From the NCBI GenBank assembly GCA_021783935.1, contig JAJXTK010000254.1, forward strand, positions 1-8,573: a stretch of 8,573 nt of DNA. Reading direction: 5' to 3'. The translations under genes were made by a program, and so were the position numbers. Positions 1-6,084 of this stretch are shown piece by piece (position 1 is the stretch's first letter; every line of letters starts with the position of its first letter). The notes below the pieces were generated by a model. It was not told where the DNA came from. It saw only the letters and a program-made list of their open reading frames with translations, and ran no database searches. The stretch comes from Myxococcales bacterium. GTDB taxonomy: Bacteria > Myxococcota_A > Polyangia > Polyangiales > JADJMO01.

Positions 1-218
1 CTCGGCCGCTGGATGCCAGAGCTTCTTTCCGCTAGGCCTGTAAGAAGGAATCGCCCGAGAAATCAGGCTGTGGCGTAGCGGAACGGAGCCTCAGGCTGCG
101 AAAGTCGGGCTAGGCCAGCGGCGCCGAAGCGGAGATCTTCACGTGCACCGAGGCGTGCGCGCTGCCCTGCGCTCCCGCGCTTCGGCCGAGGAACGGAGCT
201 GCCACTCCGCGCCTCACC
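1..218. other. Left edge with no recognisable gene
   Basis: This stretch lies downstream of the IS66-type tnpA, where a tnpB (IS66 Orf2) start would be expected in an intact element. No tnpB motif can be read on either strand. A short minus-strand frame is open before the TAG near 115, but it has no recognisable family signature and may be chance in GC-rich DNA. No tRNA, terminator or clear promoter is seen. Confidence 0.4.
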
Positions 219-623
219 CTACGCGCGGTTGTGATCGTCACCCACGAGCATGACCGCGCGCGTCTTCTTGGCTACCCACGCTGACGCGGAACCCGGGTCC
301 CGGTGATCCCGGTGGAAGTGGGACCCGATCAGGCCGGTGGTGACAGGGGAGACCTGCTCGAGATCCGCGACCTCGACGCGCACGGCGCCGATCGTCAGCA
401 CGGCACCTCCCCCGAGCGTCCCGGTCACCGTCACCGGGACCAACGCGGCCGTGCGCCCGAGACGCTCACGCCACCACGCGAGCCGCTGAGCCTGCACGCC
501 CGCCTTACGAGAGAACGTCGTCAGCGCCTCGCCGCTCGCCTCCCACGCCGCGAGCGCCGCGCGCGCCTCCGTCTCCGTCCAGCGCTCGCCCGTCCCGATC
601 TTCCGCCGCCATGCCTCTGCCAC
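219..623 (-). CDS. tnpA: IS66-family accessory protein TnpA (orphan, altered C-terminus)
   Basis: This is the small first ORF of IS66-type insertion sequences, needed with TnpB and the TnpC transposase for transposition. Residues about 14-56 match the family's N-terminal block: a WTETEAR helix, then AAWEASGEAL, FSRKAG and LAWWRERLG, a helix-turn-helix-like arrangement. Next comes the usual V-P-V-T-V segment and an RVEVADLEQVSP block that normally leads straight into AWVA. Here about 20 foreign codons separate VSP from SAWVA, and the tail to residue 134 is not family-like. The start is GTG at 623, set by an excellent AGGAGG Shine-Dalgarno at 629-634 with a 5-nt gap. No tnpB or tnpC follows, so the element is a remnant. 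IS66 TnpA identity is fairly sure; function is unlikely. Confidence 0.7.
   Translation of the reverse strand: MAEAWRRKIGTGERWTETEARAALAAWEASGEALTTFSRKAGVQAQRLAWWRERLGRTAALVPVTVTGTLGGGAVLTIGAVRVEVADLEQVSPVTTGLIGSHFHRDHRDPGSASAWVAKKTRAVMLVGDDHNRA
304..345. mobile_element. Possible IS21-type terminal sequence inside tnpA
   Basis: The 42-bp stretch begins TGATCCCGGTGG and ends GGTGGTGACA, so it has TG...CA ends. Its internal GAAGTGGGACCCGATC resembles the 'aagtgggtcc' multi-repeat ends of IS21-family elements. It falls exactly where the encoded TnpA stops looking like its family (between VSP and AWVA). The resemblance is recalled from family patterns and was not checked by alignment. It may be a leftover end of an IS21 insertion. 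Confidence 0.35.
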
Positions 624-728
624 CGGTGCCTCCTACGCGGCGCCCCGGGCGCGCGCGCGAGGGCGAACGTCGGCGATCGGGCAAGAGGTCACGAAGTACT
701 GTCGGGCGAGTGGACGCTCGTGCGCTGA

Positions 729-1739
729 TCAACGTCGCCTGCGGGCGCGGCGCACGAGCGCGAGCGCGGCGATTGCGCCGAGCGCGGCGACGAGCGAGCC
801 CTCGTCTCCGCGCCCCCGGATCGAGCAGCCGCCGCCGCCGACCCGGAACACGGGCTCGCGCGCGGACGGAGACGACGCGTCGACGACGGCCGCATCGGCG
901 TCGGTCGCGTCGGTCGCGTCCACGCCCGCGTCGGCCACGCAGTCGTCGGCGCGGCCTGGAAACGAGGCGCTGCCCGCGTCGTCGCCCGCGGCGATCGTGC
1001 CCGCGACGACCGCGTCGATCCACGGCAGCGCGCGCACGGCGCGGACCGCGTACGAAGAGGTCGCGCACGCGGCCTCGTCGCCGAAGCTCGTGACGCCGAC
1101 GACCTCCTCGACGCCGTCGGCGGCGGGCACGAGGAGCGGGCCGCCCGAATCGCCATGGCACGCGTTTCGGGTCGCGTCGCCGAACGCGAACAGCGCGCTG
1201 CACGCGACCGTGACGTCGACCGGCGCCGAGCGGCGCACGCCGCGGGTGTCGAGATCGGTCGCGACCGACATGCCGAAGCCGACGACCGTCGCCGTGCCGC
1301 CGCCGAACGAGGTGCGTCGCACGCGCATCGGCGCGATGGGCGCGTCCGCGTCGAGCACGACGGCGCCGAGATCGACGCCGTACGCGAAGTCGTCGAGCGC
1401 GCCGAAGCTCGGATAGGTGAGCACGCGCGCGACGTCGCTCGGCGCGGTCGGGGAGGCGGCGCGCGCGCCGAAGCCGACCACGAGATCGGCGGGCGCTTGC
1501 CCGAGCGTGCAGTGCCCGGCCGTGAGCACGACGCGCGGGGCGACGAGCACGCCGCTGCACAGCTCCGGCGACGCGGCGTCGACCGCCGTCACGATCGAGA
1601 CCACGGCCGCGTGCGCGTCGTCGGTCGCGCCGCCTATGACCTCGTCGCGCGCGCGCGCGATCGCGCCCTCGTCGCGCCCGCACGCGGAGAGGCACGCGCA
1701 CAGGCACGCGGGGACGATCAGCGACGAGCGCGCACGCAT
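729..1739 (-). CDS. Secreted trypsin-like (S1) serine protease lipoprotein with MYXO-CTERM-like tail
   Basis: This is a 336-aa surface protease of the chymotrypsin (S1) family. Residues 1-20 form a lipoprotein signal with lipobox LSAC (Cys20). The mature-enzyme start motif V-I-G-G is at 34-37. The catalytic triad is His76 in TAGHC, Asp123 in VDLGAVVL and Ser198 in CHGDSGGP. The residue six before the Ser is Asn192, where trypsins have Asp, so Arg/Lys specificity is not expected. Residues 252-298 are an Asp/Ala-rich linker. The end has GGGGC (Cys305), a hydrophobic stretch at about 315-330 and a final Arg cluster, as in MYXO-CTERM sorting tails. The ATG at 1739 is preferred over the upstream frame start at 1835 because the signal peptide begins here; no strong Shine-Dalgarno is seen. 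It lies directly behind the terminator of the lipoprotein gene. The physiological substrate is unknown. Confidence 0.85.
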   Translation of the reverse strand: MRARSSLIVPACLCACLSACGRDEGAIARARDEVIGGATDDAHAAVVSIVTAVDAASPELCSGVLVAPRVVLTAGHCTLGQAPADLVVGFGARAASPTAPSDVARVLTYPSFGALDDFAYGVDLGAVVLDADAPIAPMRVRRTSFGGGTATVVGFGMSVATDLDTRGVRRSAPVDVTVACSALFAFGDATRNACHGDSGGPLLVPAADGVEEVVGVTSFGDEAACATSSYAVRAVRALPWIDAVVAGTIAAGDDAGSASFPGRADDCVADAGVDATDATDADAAVVDASSPSAREPVFRVGGGGCSIRGRGDEGSLVAALGAIAALALVRRARRRR

Positions 1740-1755
1740 GCACGACGAGGATGAC

Positions 1756-1796
1756 AAAAACGCGCGCTCCCGGCCATCGGAACGGCCAGGAGCGCG
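1756..1796 (-). terminator. Intrinsic terminator of the lipase-lipoprotein operon
   Basis: The arms at 1763-1775 and 1784-1796 pair over 13 positions with a single mismatch (1771/1788) around an 8-nt loop. On the minus strand the stem is followed after two bases by TTTTT (1760-1756). This is a textbook Rho-independent terminator, placed 20 bp after the lipoprotein stop codon. Its T-run ends only 16 bp before the protease ATG, so the protease either depends on read-through or has a promoter inside or upstream of this hairpin. Confidence 0.85.
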
Positions 1797-1815
1797 GCGC
1801 CCGATCGCGCGCAGA

Positions 1816-3186
1816 TCAGTCGGCGTAGAGCACATGGTCGGCGATCAGCTGCTGGACGGCCGGCGTCGGCTTCGCGAGCCGCACGAGGTGGTCGCGACGG
1901 ATGCCGACGAACGGCCGCTGCACGCCGGCGCCCAAGCGGTTCATGAGCGTGTTCGTGCCCACCGAGAAGACCTGGAGGTTGCGCACCGAGAAGTCGCCCT
2001 CCATCTTCGTGAGCCGCACCTGGCCGGCGTCGAAGCGCAGCGTGACGACGTGATGGCCGGCGTCGTACGTGTCGCCGGTGTGCGCGATCGCGAGCGTGTG
2101 CTCGTCGCCGTCCGAGCCGACGACGGTCAGCGTGCCGCTCACTTCGAGGCGGTCCGTCGCCGCGGCGTCGAGCGGGACGTCGACCTCGAACGCGGTGATC
2201 ATGCCGTCGGAGTCCTTGATCTCGCGCGTCGCGGTGACCTGCCCGAGGCGCGCGGTCGGCACGCCGAAGTGGAAGCCCGCGCGCCCTTGGCGGAGGAAGC
2301 GCGCGCCGCTCGGCGTCGTCCCCTCGGCGCGCACGTCGGTGAGGTAGGCGCCGACCGGGCTCGACTCGGTGAGGCCGGTGATCGTCGCGCGGTAGACGCC
2401 GCCGCCGACCTCCGAGAACGTCACGCCGCCGCCCTTGTTCATCTGCTCGTCGAGCAGGCCCGAGGTGAGCTTCGCGCCGGTGATCGGCGTCGCGCCGTCC
2501 TTGAGCACCACGTCGACGGTGGCCGTGTTGCCGAGCAGGTACTCCGCGCTCGACGGCGTGATCGTCATCGTCACGTGCGAGAGCGGCTGGCGCGCCTCGA
2601 TGGCGAGCCCGGTCGCGGCCGCGCGCCCCTTCACGACGACCTTGTAGACGCCGGGCTTGTGCCCCGCGAGCGGGATCATCGTCATCGGCGGCGCCTTGCT
2701 CGGATCGACGCCGGGCTTCGGCTTGCGCACGTTGACGACCACGCCGTCGGGATCGAGCACCTGCACGTCGGCGAGCGCGGCCCGGATCGACATCTCGTCG
2801 TCGACCTGCGGCGCGAGGAACAGCGTCGCCTCGCCGTCGGTCGAGTCGATCGCGATCTCGTGCACCGACTCGGCCGCGCCCTTCGGGTGCAGGTCCATCA
2901 GATCGCTCGTGACCACCGGCTCGACGTCGAACGTCGGCAGCTTCTCCATCGGGTTCAGCGGCATCGACATCTGCACGAGCTTCGCCGCGGGCAGCCCCGC
3001 GACGACGCGGGCGAAGAGCTTCGTCGGGACGACGTCGCGCGGCGTGCGCACGGTCGGCGCGACGGTCTGCGCCGCCGCCGGCGCCGCAGGCGCGCTCGAC
3101 GTCGGGTTCGGCTCCGAGGTGGTGTTCGAGCACGCGGCGAGGAGCCCGAACGAGGCGACGAGGAGGATGCTGTGGAAGGTCTTCAT
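1816..3186 (-). CDS. Large Ig-like outer-membrane/periplasmic lipoprotein
   Basis: This is a 456-aa predicted lipoprotein of unknown role. Residues 1-19 are a signal peptide with lipobox LAAC (Cys19), followed by a Ser/Pro/Ala-rich tether (20-48). The rest reads as consecutive beta-sandwich modules. One is at about 105-198 (ending in YKVVVKG and a following strand). A bacterial Ig/macroglobulin-like domain at about 201-308 contains SSAEYLLGNTATVDVVLKDG and GGGVYRATITGL. A third at about 330-410 contains DRLEVSGTLTV and HHVVTLRFDAGQVRL. The helical tail (440-456) ends LIADHVLYAD. The architecture recalls DUF4785-type secreted proteins, but that is a guess needing a profile search. The ATG at 3186 is supported by GGGAG at 3195-3199 (8-nt gap) and by the signal peptide. 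It starts 29 bp after the lipase stop codon, so the two genes are probably co-transcribed and co-functional. Confidence 0.8.
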   Translation of the reverse strand: MKTFHSILLVASFGLLAACSNTTSEPNPTSSAPAAPAAAQTVAPTVRTPRDVVPTKLFARVVAGLPAAKLVQMSMPLNPMEKLPTFDVEPVVTSDLMDLHPKGAAESVHEIAIDSTDGEATLFLAPQVDDEMSIRAALADVQVLDPDGVVVNVRKPKPGVDPSKAPPMTMIPLAGHKPGVYKVVVKGRAAATGLAIEARQPLSHVTMTITPSSAEYLLGNTATVDVVLKDGATPITGAKLTSGLLDEQMNKGGGVTFSEVGGGVYRATITGLTESSPVGAYLTDVRAEGTTPSGARFLRQGRAGFHFGVPTARLGQVTATREIKDSDGMITAFEVDVPLDAAATDRLEVSGTLTVVGSDGDEHTLAIAHTGDTYDAGHHVVTLRFDAGQVRLTKMEGDFSVRNLQVFSVGTNTLMNRLGAGVQRPFVGIRRDHLVRLAKPTPAVQQLIADHVLYAD

Positions 3187-3194
3187 GGCCTTGT

Positions 3195-3199
3195 CTCCC
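3195..3199 (-). promoter_or_regulatory. Ribosome binding site of the lipoprotein gene
   Basis: GGGAG on the minus strand lies 8 nt before ATG 3186. It supports this start over the very long in-frame extension that runs back through the lipase gene. Confidence 0.65.
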
Positions 3200-3215
3200 A
3201 TCTGTCCGTTCGCGC

Positions 3216-4652
3216 TCAGTGCGTCGCCGTGTAGCCGAGGTACTCGACCGCGCTGTCGGTCGAGCTCCACGCGATGTCGTAGCAAGTGTTGGTCGTGCCC
3301 GCGCCGGAGTTGACGCAGTCGTCGGGGCCGGTGCCGCCGTTCGCGGCGTCGTAGCCGTACTTGGCGACGAGGCAGAGATCGCAGGTGCCGTCGCCGAGCC
3401 AGCTGTCGTCGCAGCCCACGCCGCCGTTGCCGTAGTACTTCGCGTTCGAGTAGCCCGTCGCCGAGAAGTCCTGGGGCGCGACGTAGCCGTTGTCGCCGCC
3501 GTAGGCGACGTAGCAATCGACGTCCGTGTTCGAGTCGGTCTGCATCGAGCTCGTGCAGCCGTAGAAGTACGTGCTGCCGCTCCAGCCCTGCGTGGTCGCG
3601 TTGCACGCCTGCGCGGCGGGCGCGATCTGGTAGTCGGGCGGCGGCGACGAGAAGGTGCCCTGCAGCGCGCCGTGGATCTGCGAGGCGACCCTGCTCCCGA
3701 CGCCGTGGCAGCTGCGACGCGACTGGTTGTGATTGAGCCGACCGTCGCCGCCGTACGGGTCGGTGCCGACGAGCGTCGAGCTGTTCGTCCCGATGAAGCC
3801 GTCGGTCGGCGCGTTCCACGAGCCCCAGCCGTAGATCTGCGCCGCCTTGAGGCCGACCGTCGTGCCGTAGCCGCCGCACCACGCGTCGCTCGACCAGATC
3901 GAGGCGTAGACGTTGGAGCCGTACAAGGCGACCGTCTCGATGCCGCCCGGCGTCGTGCCGGTCGCGAAGGTGCCGTTGCTGTTGTACGTCGCCATGTTGG
4001 CTTGGATCTGCTGGTTCACCGCGGGGTTGTTCCAGCTCGATCCGCCGAAGAACGTGAGGATGCTGTTGCCGATGCTCGCGATCGTGCCCGCCGAGGTCAC
4101 CTTGTCGGCGAGCGGCGTGCCCGCGTTGTCGCCGGCTAGGAAGATGACCTTCTGGATGACGGCGATGACGTCCGACGCGGTGTGCCCGTTGGGCGTGACG
4201 GCGGTCGGATGCGCGAGCAGGTAGCGGATCGGGTTCGATCCGTTGGAGTGGGTGACGACGACCACGTCGTAGATCGCGCCGTTGTTGCCATTCCAGTAGT
4301 AGTCCCAGAGCTGATCGGCGACCGTGCCCCACGTCTGCATCGCGTTCTGCGACGCGCCCGGGTAGCCCGCGACGCCGTACGACCACTGGCCCGAGCCGTC
4401 GGGCGAGGTCGCCATCTTCTGCAGCGACGACGCCGTCCAGTAGTCGTCGACCGCGCCGGCGCTGGTGTAGCCGCACGAGGTCTTGCCGCTCGCCTGGAAG
4501 GCGGAGGTCGAGCTGCTCGGCGGGCAGTAGTCGCCCGTCCCGTGGACGAAGAAGACGCCGTCGGCCGAGGGCGTCGCGCTCGCCGTCGCCGCACCGAGCA
4601 TCGCCGTCGCCGCCGCCGCACTCGCCACAAGGGTCTTGAGGGTCGTCCGCAT
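3216..4652 (-). CDS. Secreted lipase-like alpha/beta hydrolase with Cys-rich C-terminal domain
   Basis: This is a 478-aa secreted hydrolase resembling bacterial triacylglycerol lipases. Residues 1-26 are a signal peptide ending ATASA. The oxyanion-hole strand VFFVHGTG is at 33-40. The nucleophile elbow is V-T-H-S-N-G, with Ser136 as probable nucleophile; the usual first Gly of G-x-S-x-G is Thr134. The likely acid is Asp284 in APTDGFIG and the likely base His308 in LNHNQSRRSC, an arrangement like the 'NDGLV ... NHLDE' region of Burkholderia/Pseudomonas lipases. Residues 340-478 form a Cys-rich extension with W-L-G-D-G-T-C-D at 418-425 and DDC at 444-446, resembling a Lin-12/Notch-type calcium-binding repeat. 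The ATG at 4652 is set by GGAGG (4659-4663, 6-nt gap) and the signal peptide; the frame extends to 4766 without signal-peptide character. It is the first gene of an apparent operon with the lipoprotein. The substrate (lipid, ester or polymer) is not known. Confidence 0.82.
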   Translation of the reverse strand: MRTTLKTLVASAAAATAMLGAATASATPSADGVFFVHGTGDYCPPSSSTSAFQASGKTSCGYTSAGAVDDYWTASSLQKMATSPDGSGQWSYGVAGYPGASQNAMQTWGTVADQLWDYYWNGNNGAIYDVVVVTHSNGSNPIRYLLAHPTAVTPNGHTASDVIAVIQKVIFLAGDNAGTPLADKVTSAGTIASIGNSILTFFGGSSWNNPAVNQQIQANMATYNSNGTFATGTTPGGIETVALYGSNVYASIWSSDAWCGGYGTTVGLKAAQIYGWGSWNAPTDGFIGTNSSTLVGTDPYGGDGRLNHNQSRRSCHGVGSRVASQIHGALQGTFSSPPPDYQIAPAAQACNATTQGWSGSTYFYGCTSSMQTDSNTDVDCYVAYGGDNGYVAPQDFSATGYSNAKYYGNGGVGCDDSWLGDGTCDLCLVAKYGYDAANGGTGPDDCVNSGAGTTNTCYDIAWSSTDSAVEYLGYTATH

Positions 4653-4658
4653 GGAGGG

Positions 4659-4663
4659 CCTCC
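4659..4663 (-). promoter_or_regulatory. Ribosome binding site of the lipase gene
   Basis: GGAGG lies 6 nt before ATG 4652 and decides this start over the in-frame codon at 4766. It is itself one arm of a short inverted repeat, GGAGG-C-CCTCC (4653-4663), that could sequester the site. Confidence 0.65.
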
Positions 4664-4749
4664 GCGCCGTTCGTCCGCGAGGAGACACAGCAGCCATCAG
4701 GCCAACGGAAATTGGCAGCCGCATGGAAGCCGCGTCGCATGCGGAAAAG

Positions 4750-4764
4750 GGCTCGAATCGAGCC
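4750..4764. promoter_or_regulatory. 15-bp palindrome in the lipase leader
   Basis: GGCTCGAATCGAGCC is a perfect 7-1-7 palindrome about 100 bp upstream of the lipase start. It could be an operator or an RNA hairpin in the 5' leader. No regulator is identifiable. Confidence 0.4.
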
Positions 4765-4821
4765 AAATCCGCAGTCGAAGGCGCGCTGGACGTCCGCCCC
4801 GTCGAGCGGAACGGAGTTCGG

Positions 4822-4854
4822 GTTCTGAACGGTCCTCGGGTTCAGGATCTGAAC
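4822..4854. promoter_or_regulatory. Paired palindromic operator candidate upstream of the lipase
   Basis: Two palindromes share GTTC...GAAC half-sites: GTTCTGAAC (4822-4830) and GTTCAGGATCTGAAC (4840-4854). Their centres are 21 bp apart, two helical turns, so bound dimers would sit on the same DNA face. They lie in the 245-bp gap upstream of the lipase and its partner. The AT-richer block beside them (4852-4876) could hold a promoter, but no clear -35/-10 pair was found. Confidence 0.4.
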
Positions 4855-4896
4855 TTCGTTCATTTTCTTAGCGTGACTTGACCACCCGAGAGCGCC

Positions 4897-5227
4897 TCAA
4901 CGCGATCGGCGCCTCGGCTTCGCGGCCCCCGTCGCGCTTCTCGAGGCCGACTCGTCAGACCTCCTGACCTCCACAGGCTAACCGCTTGAAATCATTCGAA
5001 GTCGTTGCGCAAGCCGTGATGCCAAATTTCGGCCCGGTCGGGCCCGCGGACCGACGCTTGCGCAGCGACGCTCCGCGCCTCCTCCCTCGCGGGCATCACG
5101 ACGAGGCGCCCAAGTCAGGAGGTCTGACTCGTAGGCGCGCTGCACCCGGACGAACTCGCGCGCGTCGCCGCCGCGATCGCGGTGCGTCTCGAGCGCGCGC
5201 TTGCGGTAGGCGCGCTTGATGTCGTCA
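4897..5227 (-). pseudogene. Broken DnaJ-like J-domain gene
   Basis: The minus strand from 5226 to 5128 encodes 33 residues matching helices II-III of a J-domain: DDIKRAYRKRALETH, then RDRGGDAREF and VRVQRAYE. J-domains stimulate the ATPase of Hsp70 partners through an HPD loop; here the loop reads HRD (CAC CGC GAT, one base from HPD). The N-terminal part is cut off at 5227/5228 by the end of an IS3 remnant. After YE the frame enters a 177-bp insertion and stops at 4978. Removing the insertion rejoins the frame to a short Ser/Ala/Arg-rich tail ending at TGA 4897-4899, a plausible original end. It is clearly non-functional. Confidence 0.65.
4949..5132. mobile_element. MITE-like 177-bp structured insertion with inverted ends and 7-bp direct repeat
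   Basis: Terminal inverted repeats GTCAGACCTCCTGAC (4954-4968) and GTCAGGAGGTCTGAC (5114-5128) are perfect over 15 bp, and each copy is itself a small hairpin (GTCAG...CTGAC). The heptamer GACTCGT occurs at 4949-4955 and 5126-5132, like a target-site duplication, overlapping the repeat ends. Inside are more complementary arms: 5001-5014 with 5056-5069 (13 of 14), 5015-5023 with 5092-5100 (9 of 9), and a GGCCCG/CGGGCC hairpin at 5031-5044. No protein is encoded. It sits within the J-domain gene right after the family-matching residues. A non-autonomous transposable element is the best reading; the parent transposase is unknown. Confidence 0.5.
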
Positions 5228-5412
5228 TGGAACTCCCCGCTTCGGTGGACAGCGGGACCATGCAGCCATCGGTCTCGTACAGGCTTCGCTCATGAACTTC
5301 ACTTCGAGCTCAATCGGACTGACGTAGCCGATCGCCGAGTGCCGAGTGCCGACGAATCGGGTTGTAGAACCCATCGATGTAGTCAGCGATCGCGGCGATC
5401 GCGGCGCCTCTC
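5228..5412 (-). pseudogene. IS3-family transposase C-terminus and right end (fragment, frameshifted)
   Basis: Minus-strand residues IADYIDGFYNPIRRHSA, then in another frame IGYVSPIELEVKFMSEAC, are the classic last block of IS3-family OrfB (DDE transposase), including the YN...RRHS...G(Y)xSP motif. The frame changes at a tandem 7-bp duplication, ccgagtg at 5335-5341 and 5342-5348; removing one copy restores RHSAIGYVSP. Past the coding end, the minus strand reads TGTCCACCGAAGCGGGGAG and then ends TTCCA at 5228, which looks like an IS3 terminal repeat. The catalytic core upstream of about 5412 is missing, replaced by an IS21 fragment on the opposite strand. Confidence 0.75.
5335..5348. repeat. 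7-bp tandem duplication causing a frameshift
   Basis: Two copies of ccgagtg in tandem. One copy would give the conserved IS3 reading RRHSAIGY; two copies shift the frame to RRHSALGDRLRQSD and a stop. Confidence 0.7.
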
Positions 5413-5423
5413 GTGAGGTAGAC

Positions 5424-6002
5424 AGCACCGTCGCCGCCGTCTTCGACGACGAGCGATCGAAGCTCCTCGCGCTCCCCGATCAGCTCCCGAGCACCGACCT
5501 CGTGACGCCGATCGCGGTCGACAAGACCGCTTTCGTCCGACTCGACACCAACCGCTACTCGGTGCCGAGCGAGTACGCCCGGCGCACCGTCACGCTCGTG
5601 GCCTCCGACCTCGAAGTGCGACTGCTCGACGGTGACCGCGAGATCGCACGACATCCGCGCGGATGGGGCAGAAACCAGTACGTCGAGCTCCCCGCGCATC
5701 GCGAGGCGCTGCTCGCGCACAAGAAGCAAGCGCGTGATCTCAAGGGCCGCGACCGGCTCGACGCCGAGGTGCCCGACATCCGCGTGCTCGTCGATCGCTG
5801 GGTCGATCACGGACGAAACCTTGGCGGCATGGTCGGCCGCACCGTGCAGCTACTCGACGACTACGGCGCGCCGACCATGCGACTCGCCGTCGCCGAGATG
5901 ATCACGCGCGGCACCCACGACATCGGCGCCCTCGCGATCCTCTGCGTGCCGGCTCGACCGGCTCTGGCTCGAGCCCCGCGCTCGAAGCCCTTGGTCCCCT
6001 AG
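5424..6002 (+). pseudogene. istA: IS21-family transposase IstA, C-terminal fragment
   Basis: The plus frame from about 5424 matches the C-terminal half of IstA: TVAAVFDDER, LLALPDQLPSTDL, PIAVDKTAFVRLDTNRYSVP, VTLVASDLEVRLLDG, EIARHPRGWG, GRNLGGMVGRTVQLLDDYGA and ITRGTHDIGALAILC. This is the beta-barrel and helical region after the DDE core. The N-terminal helix-turn-helix and the catalytic acidic residues are absent, because the frame enters the IS3 remnant upstream of 5424; an apparent ATG at 5346 lies in that foreign DNA. After ALAILC the sequence diverges and stops at 6000-6002. The IstB helper ATPase that normally follows is missing, so the element is dead. Confidence 0.8.
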
Positions 6003-6084
6003 AGTGGGACGTGTGCCGGCCCGACCCGAGGACGCACTGCCTCGGGGCGCGGGAGCGGCGACCGAGGCATCATGGGATCTAGTC

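Noticed and set aside
1417..3234. 605-aa plus-strand open frame
   Set aside because: It is antisense to two well-supported genes and has Arg/His/Ala-rich shadow composition typical of GC-rich DNA.
1816..4863. A single 1015-aa minus-strand open frame covering lipase and lipoprotein
   Set aside because: The upstream 559 codons lie out of frame over the lipase gene and read as low-complexity Arg-rich shadow sequence; the true lipoprotein starts at 3186 with a signal peptide and RBS.
4965..5010. tRNA or tRNA fragment near ccacaggctaaccgcttg
   Set aside because: No cloverleaf arms or T-loop consensus can be folded from this stretch.
4954..5128. Integron attC site
   Set aside because: The inverted ends lack the RYYYAAC/GTTRRRY core sites, and no integrase or cassette structure is present.
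5346..5423. ATG start for a complete IstA protein
   Set aside because: These codons are antisense to the IS3 remnant; IstA similarity begins only at about 5424 and the catalytic region is absent.
6003..6084. Frameshifted end of IstA
   Set aside because: The RVPAR-like residues in another frame are too weak to distinguish from chance without an alignment.
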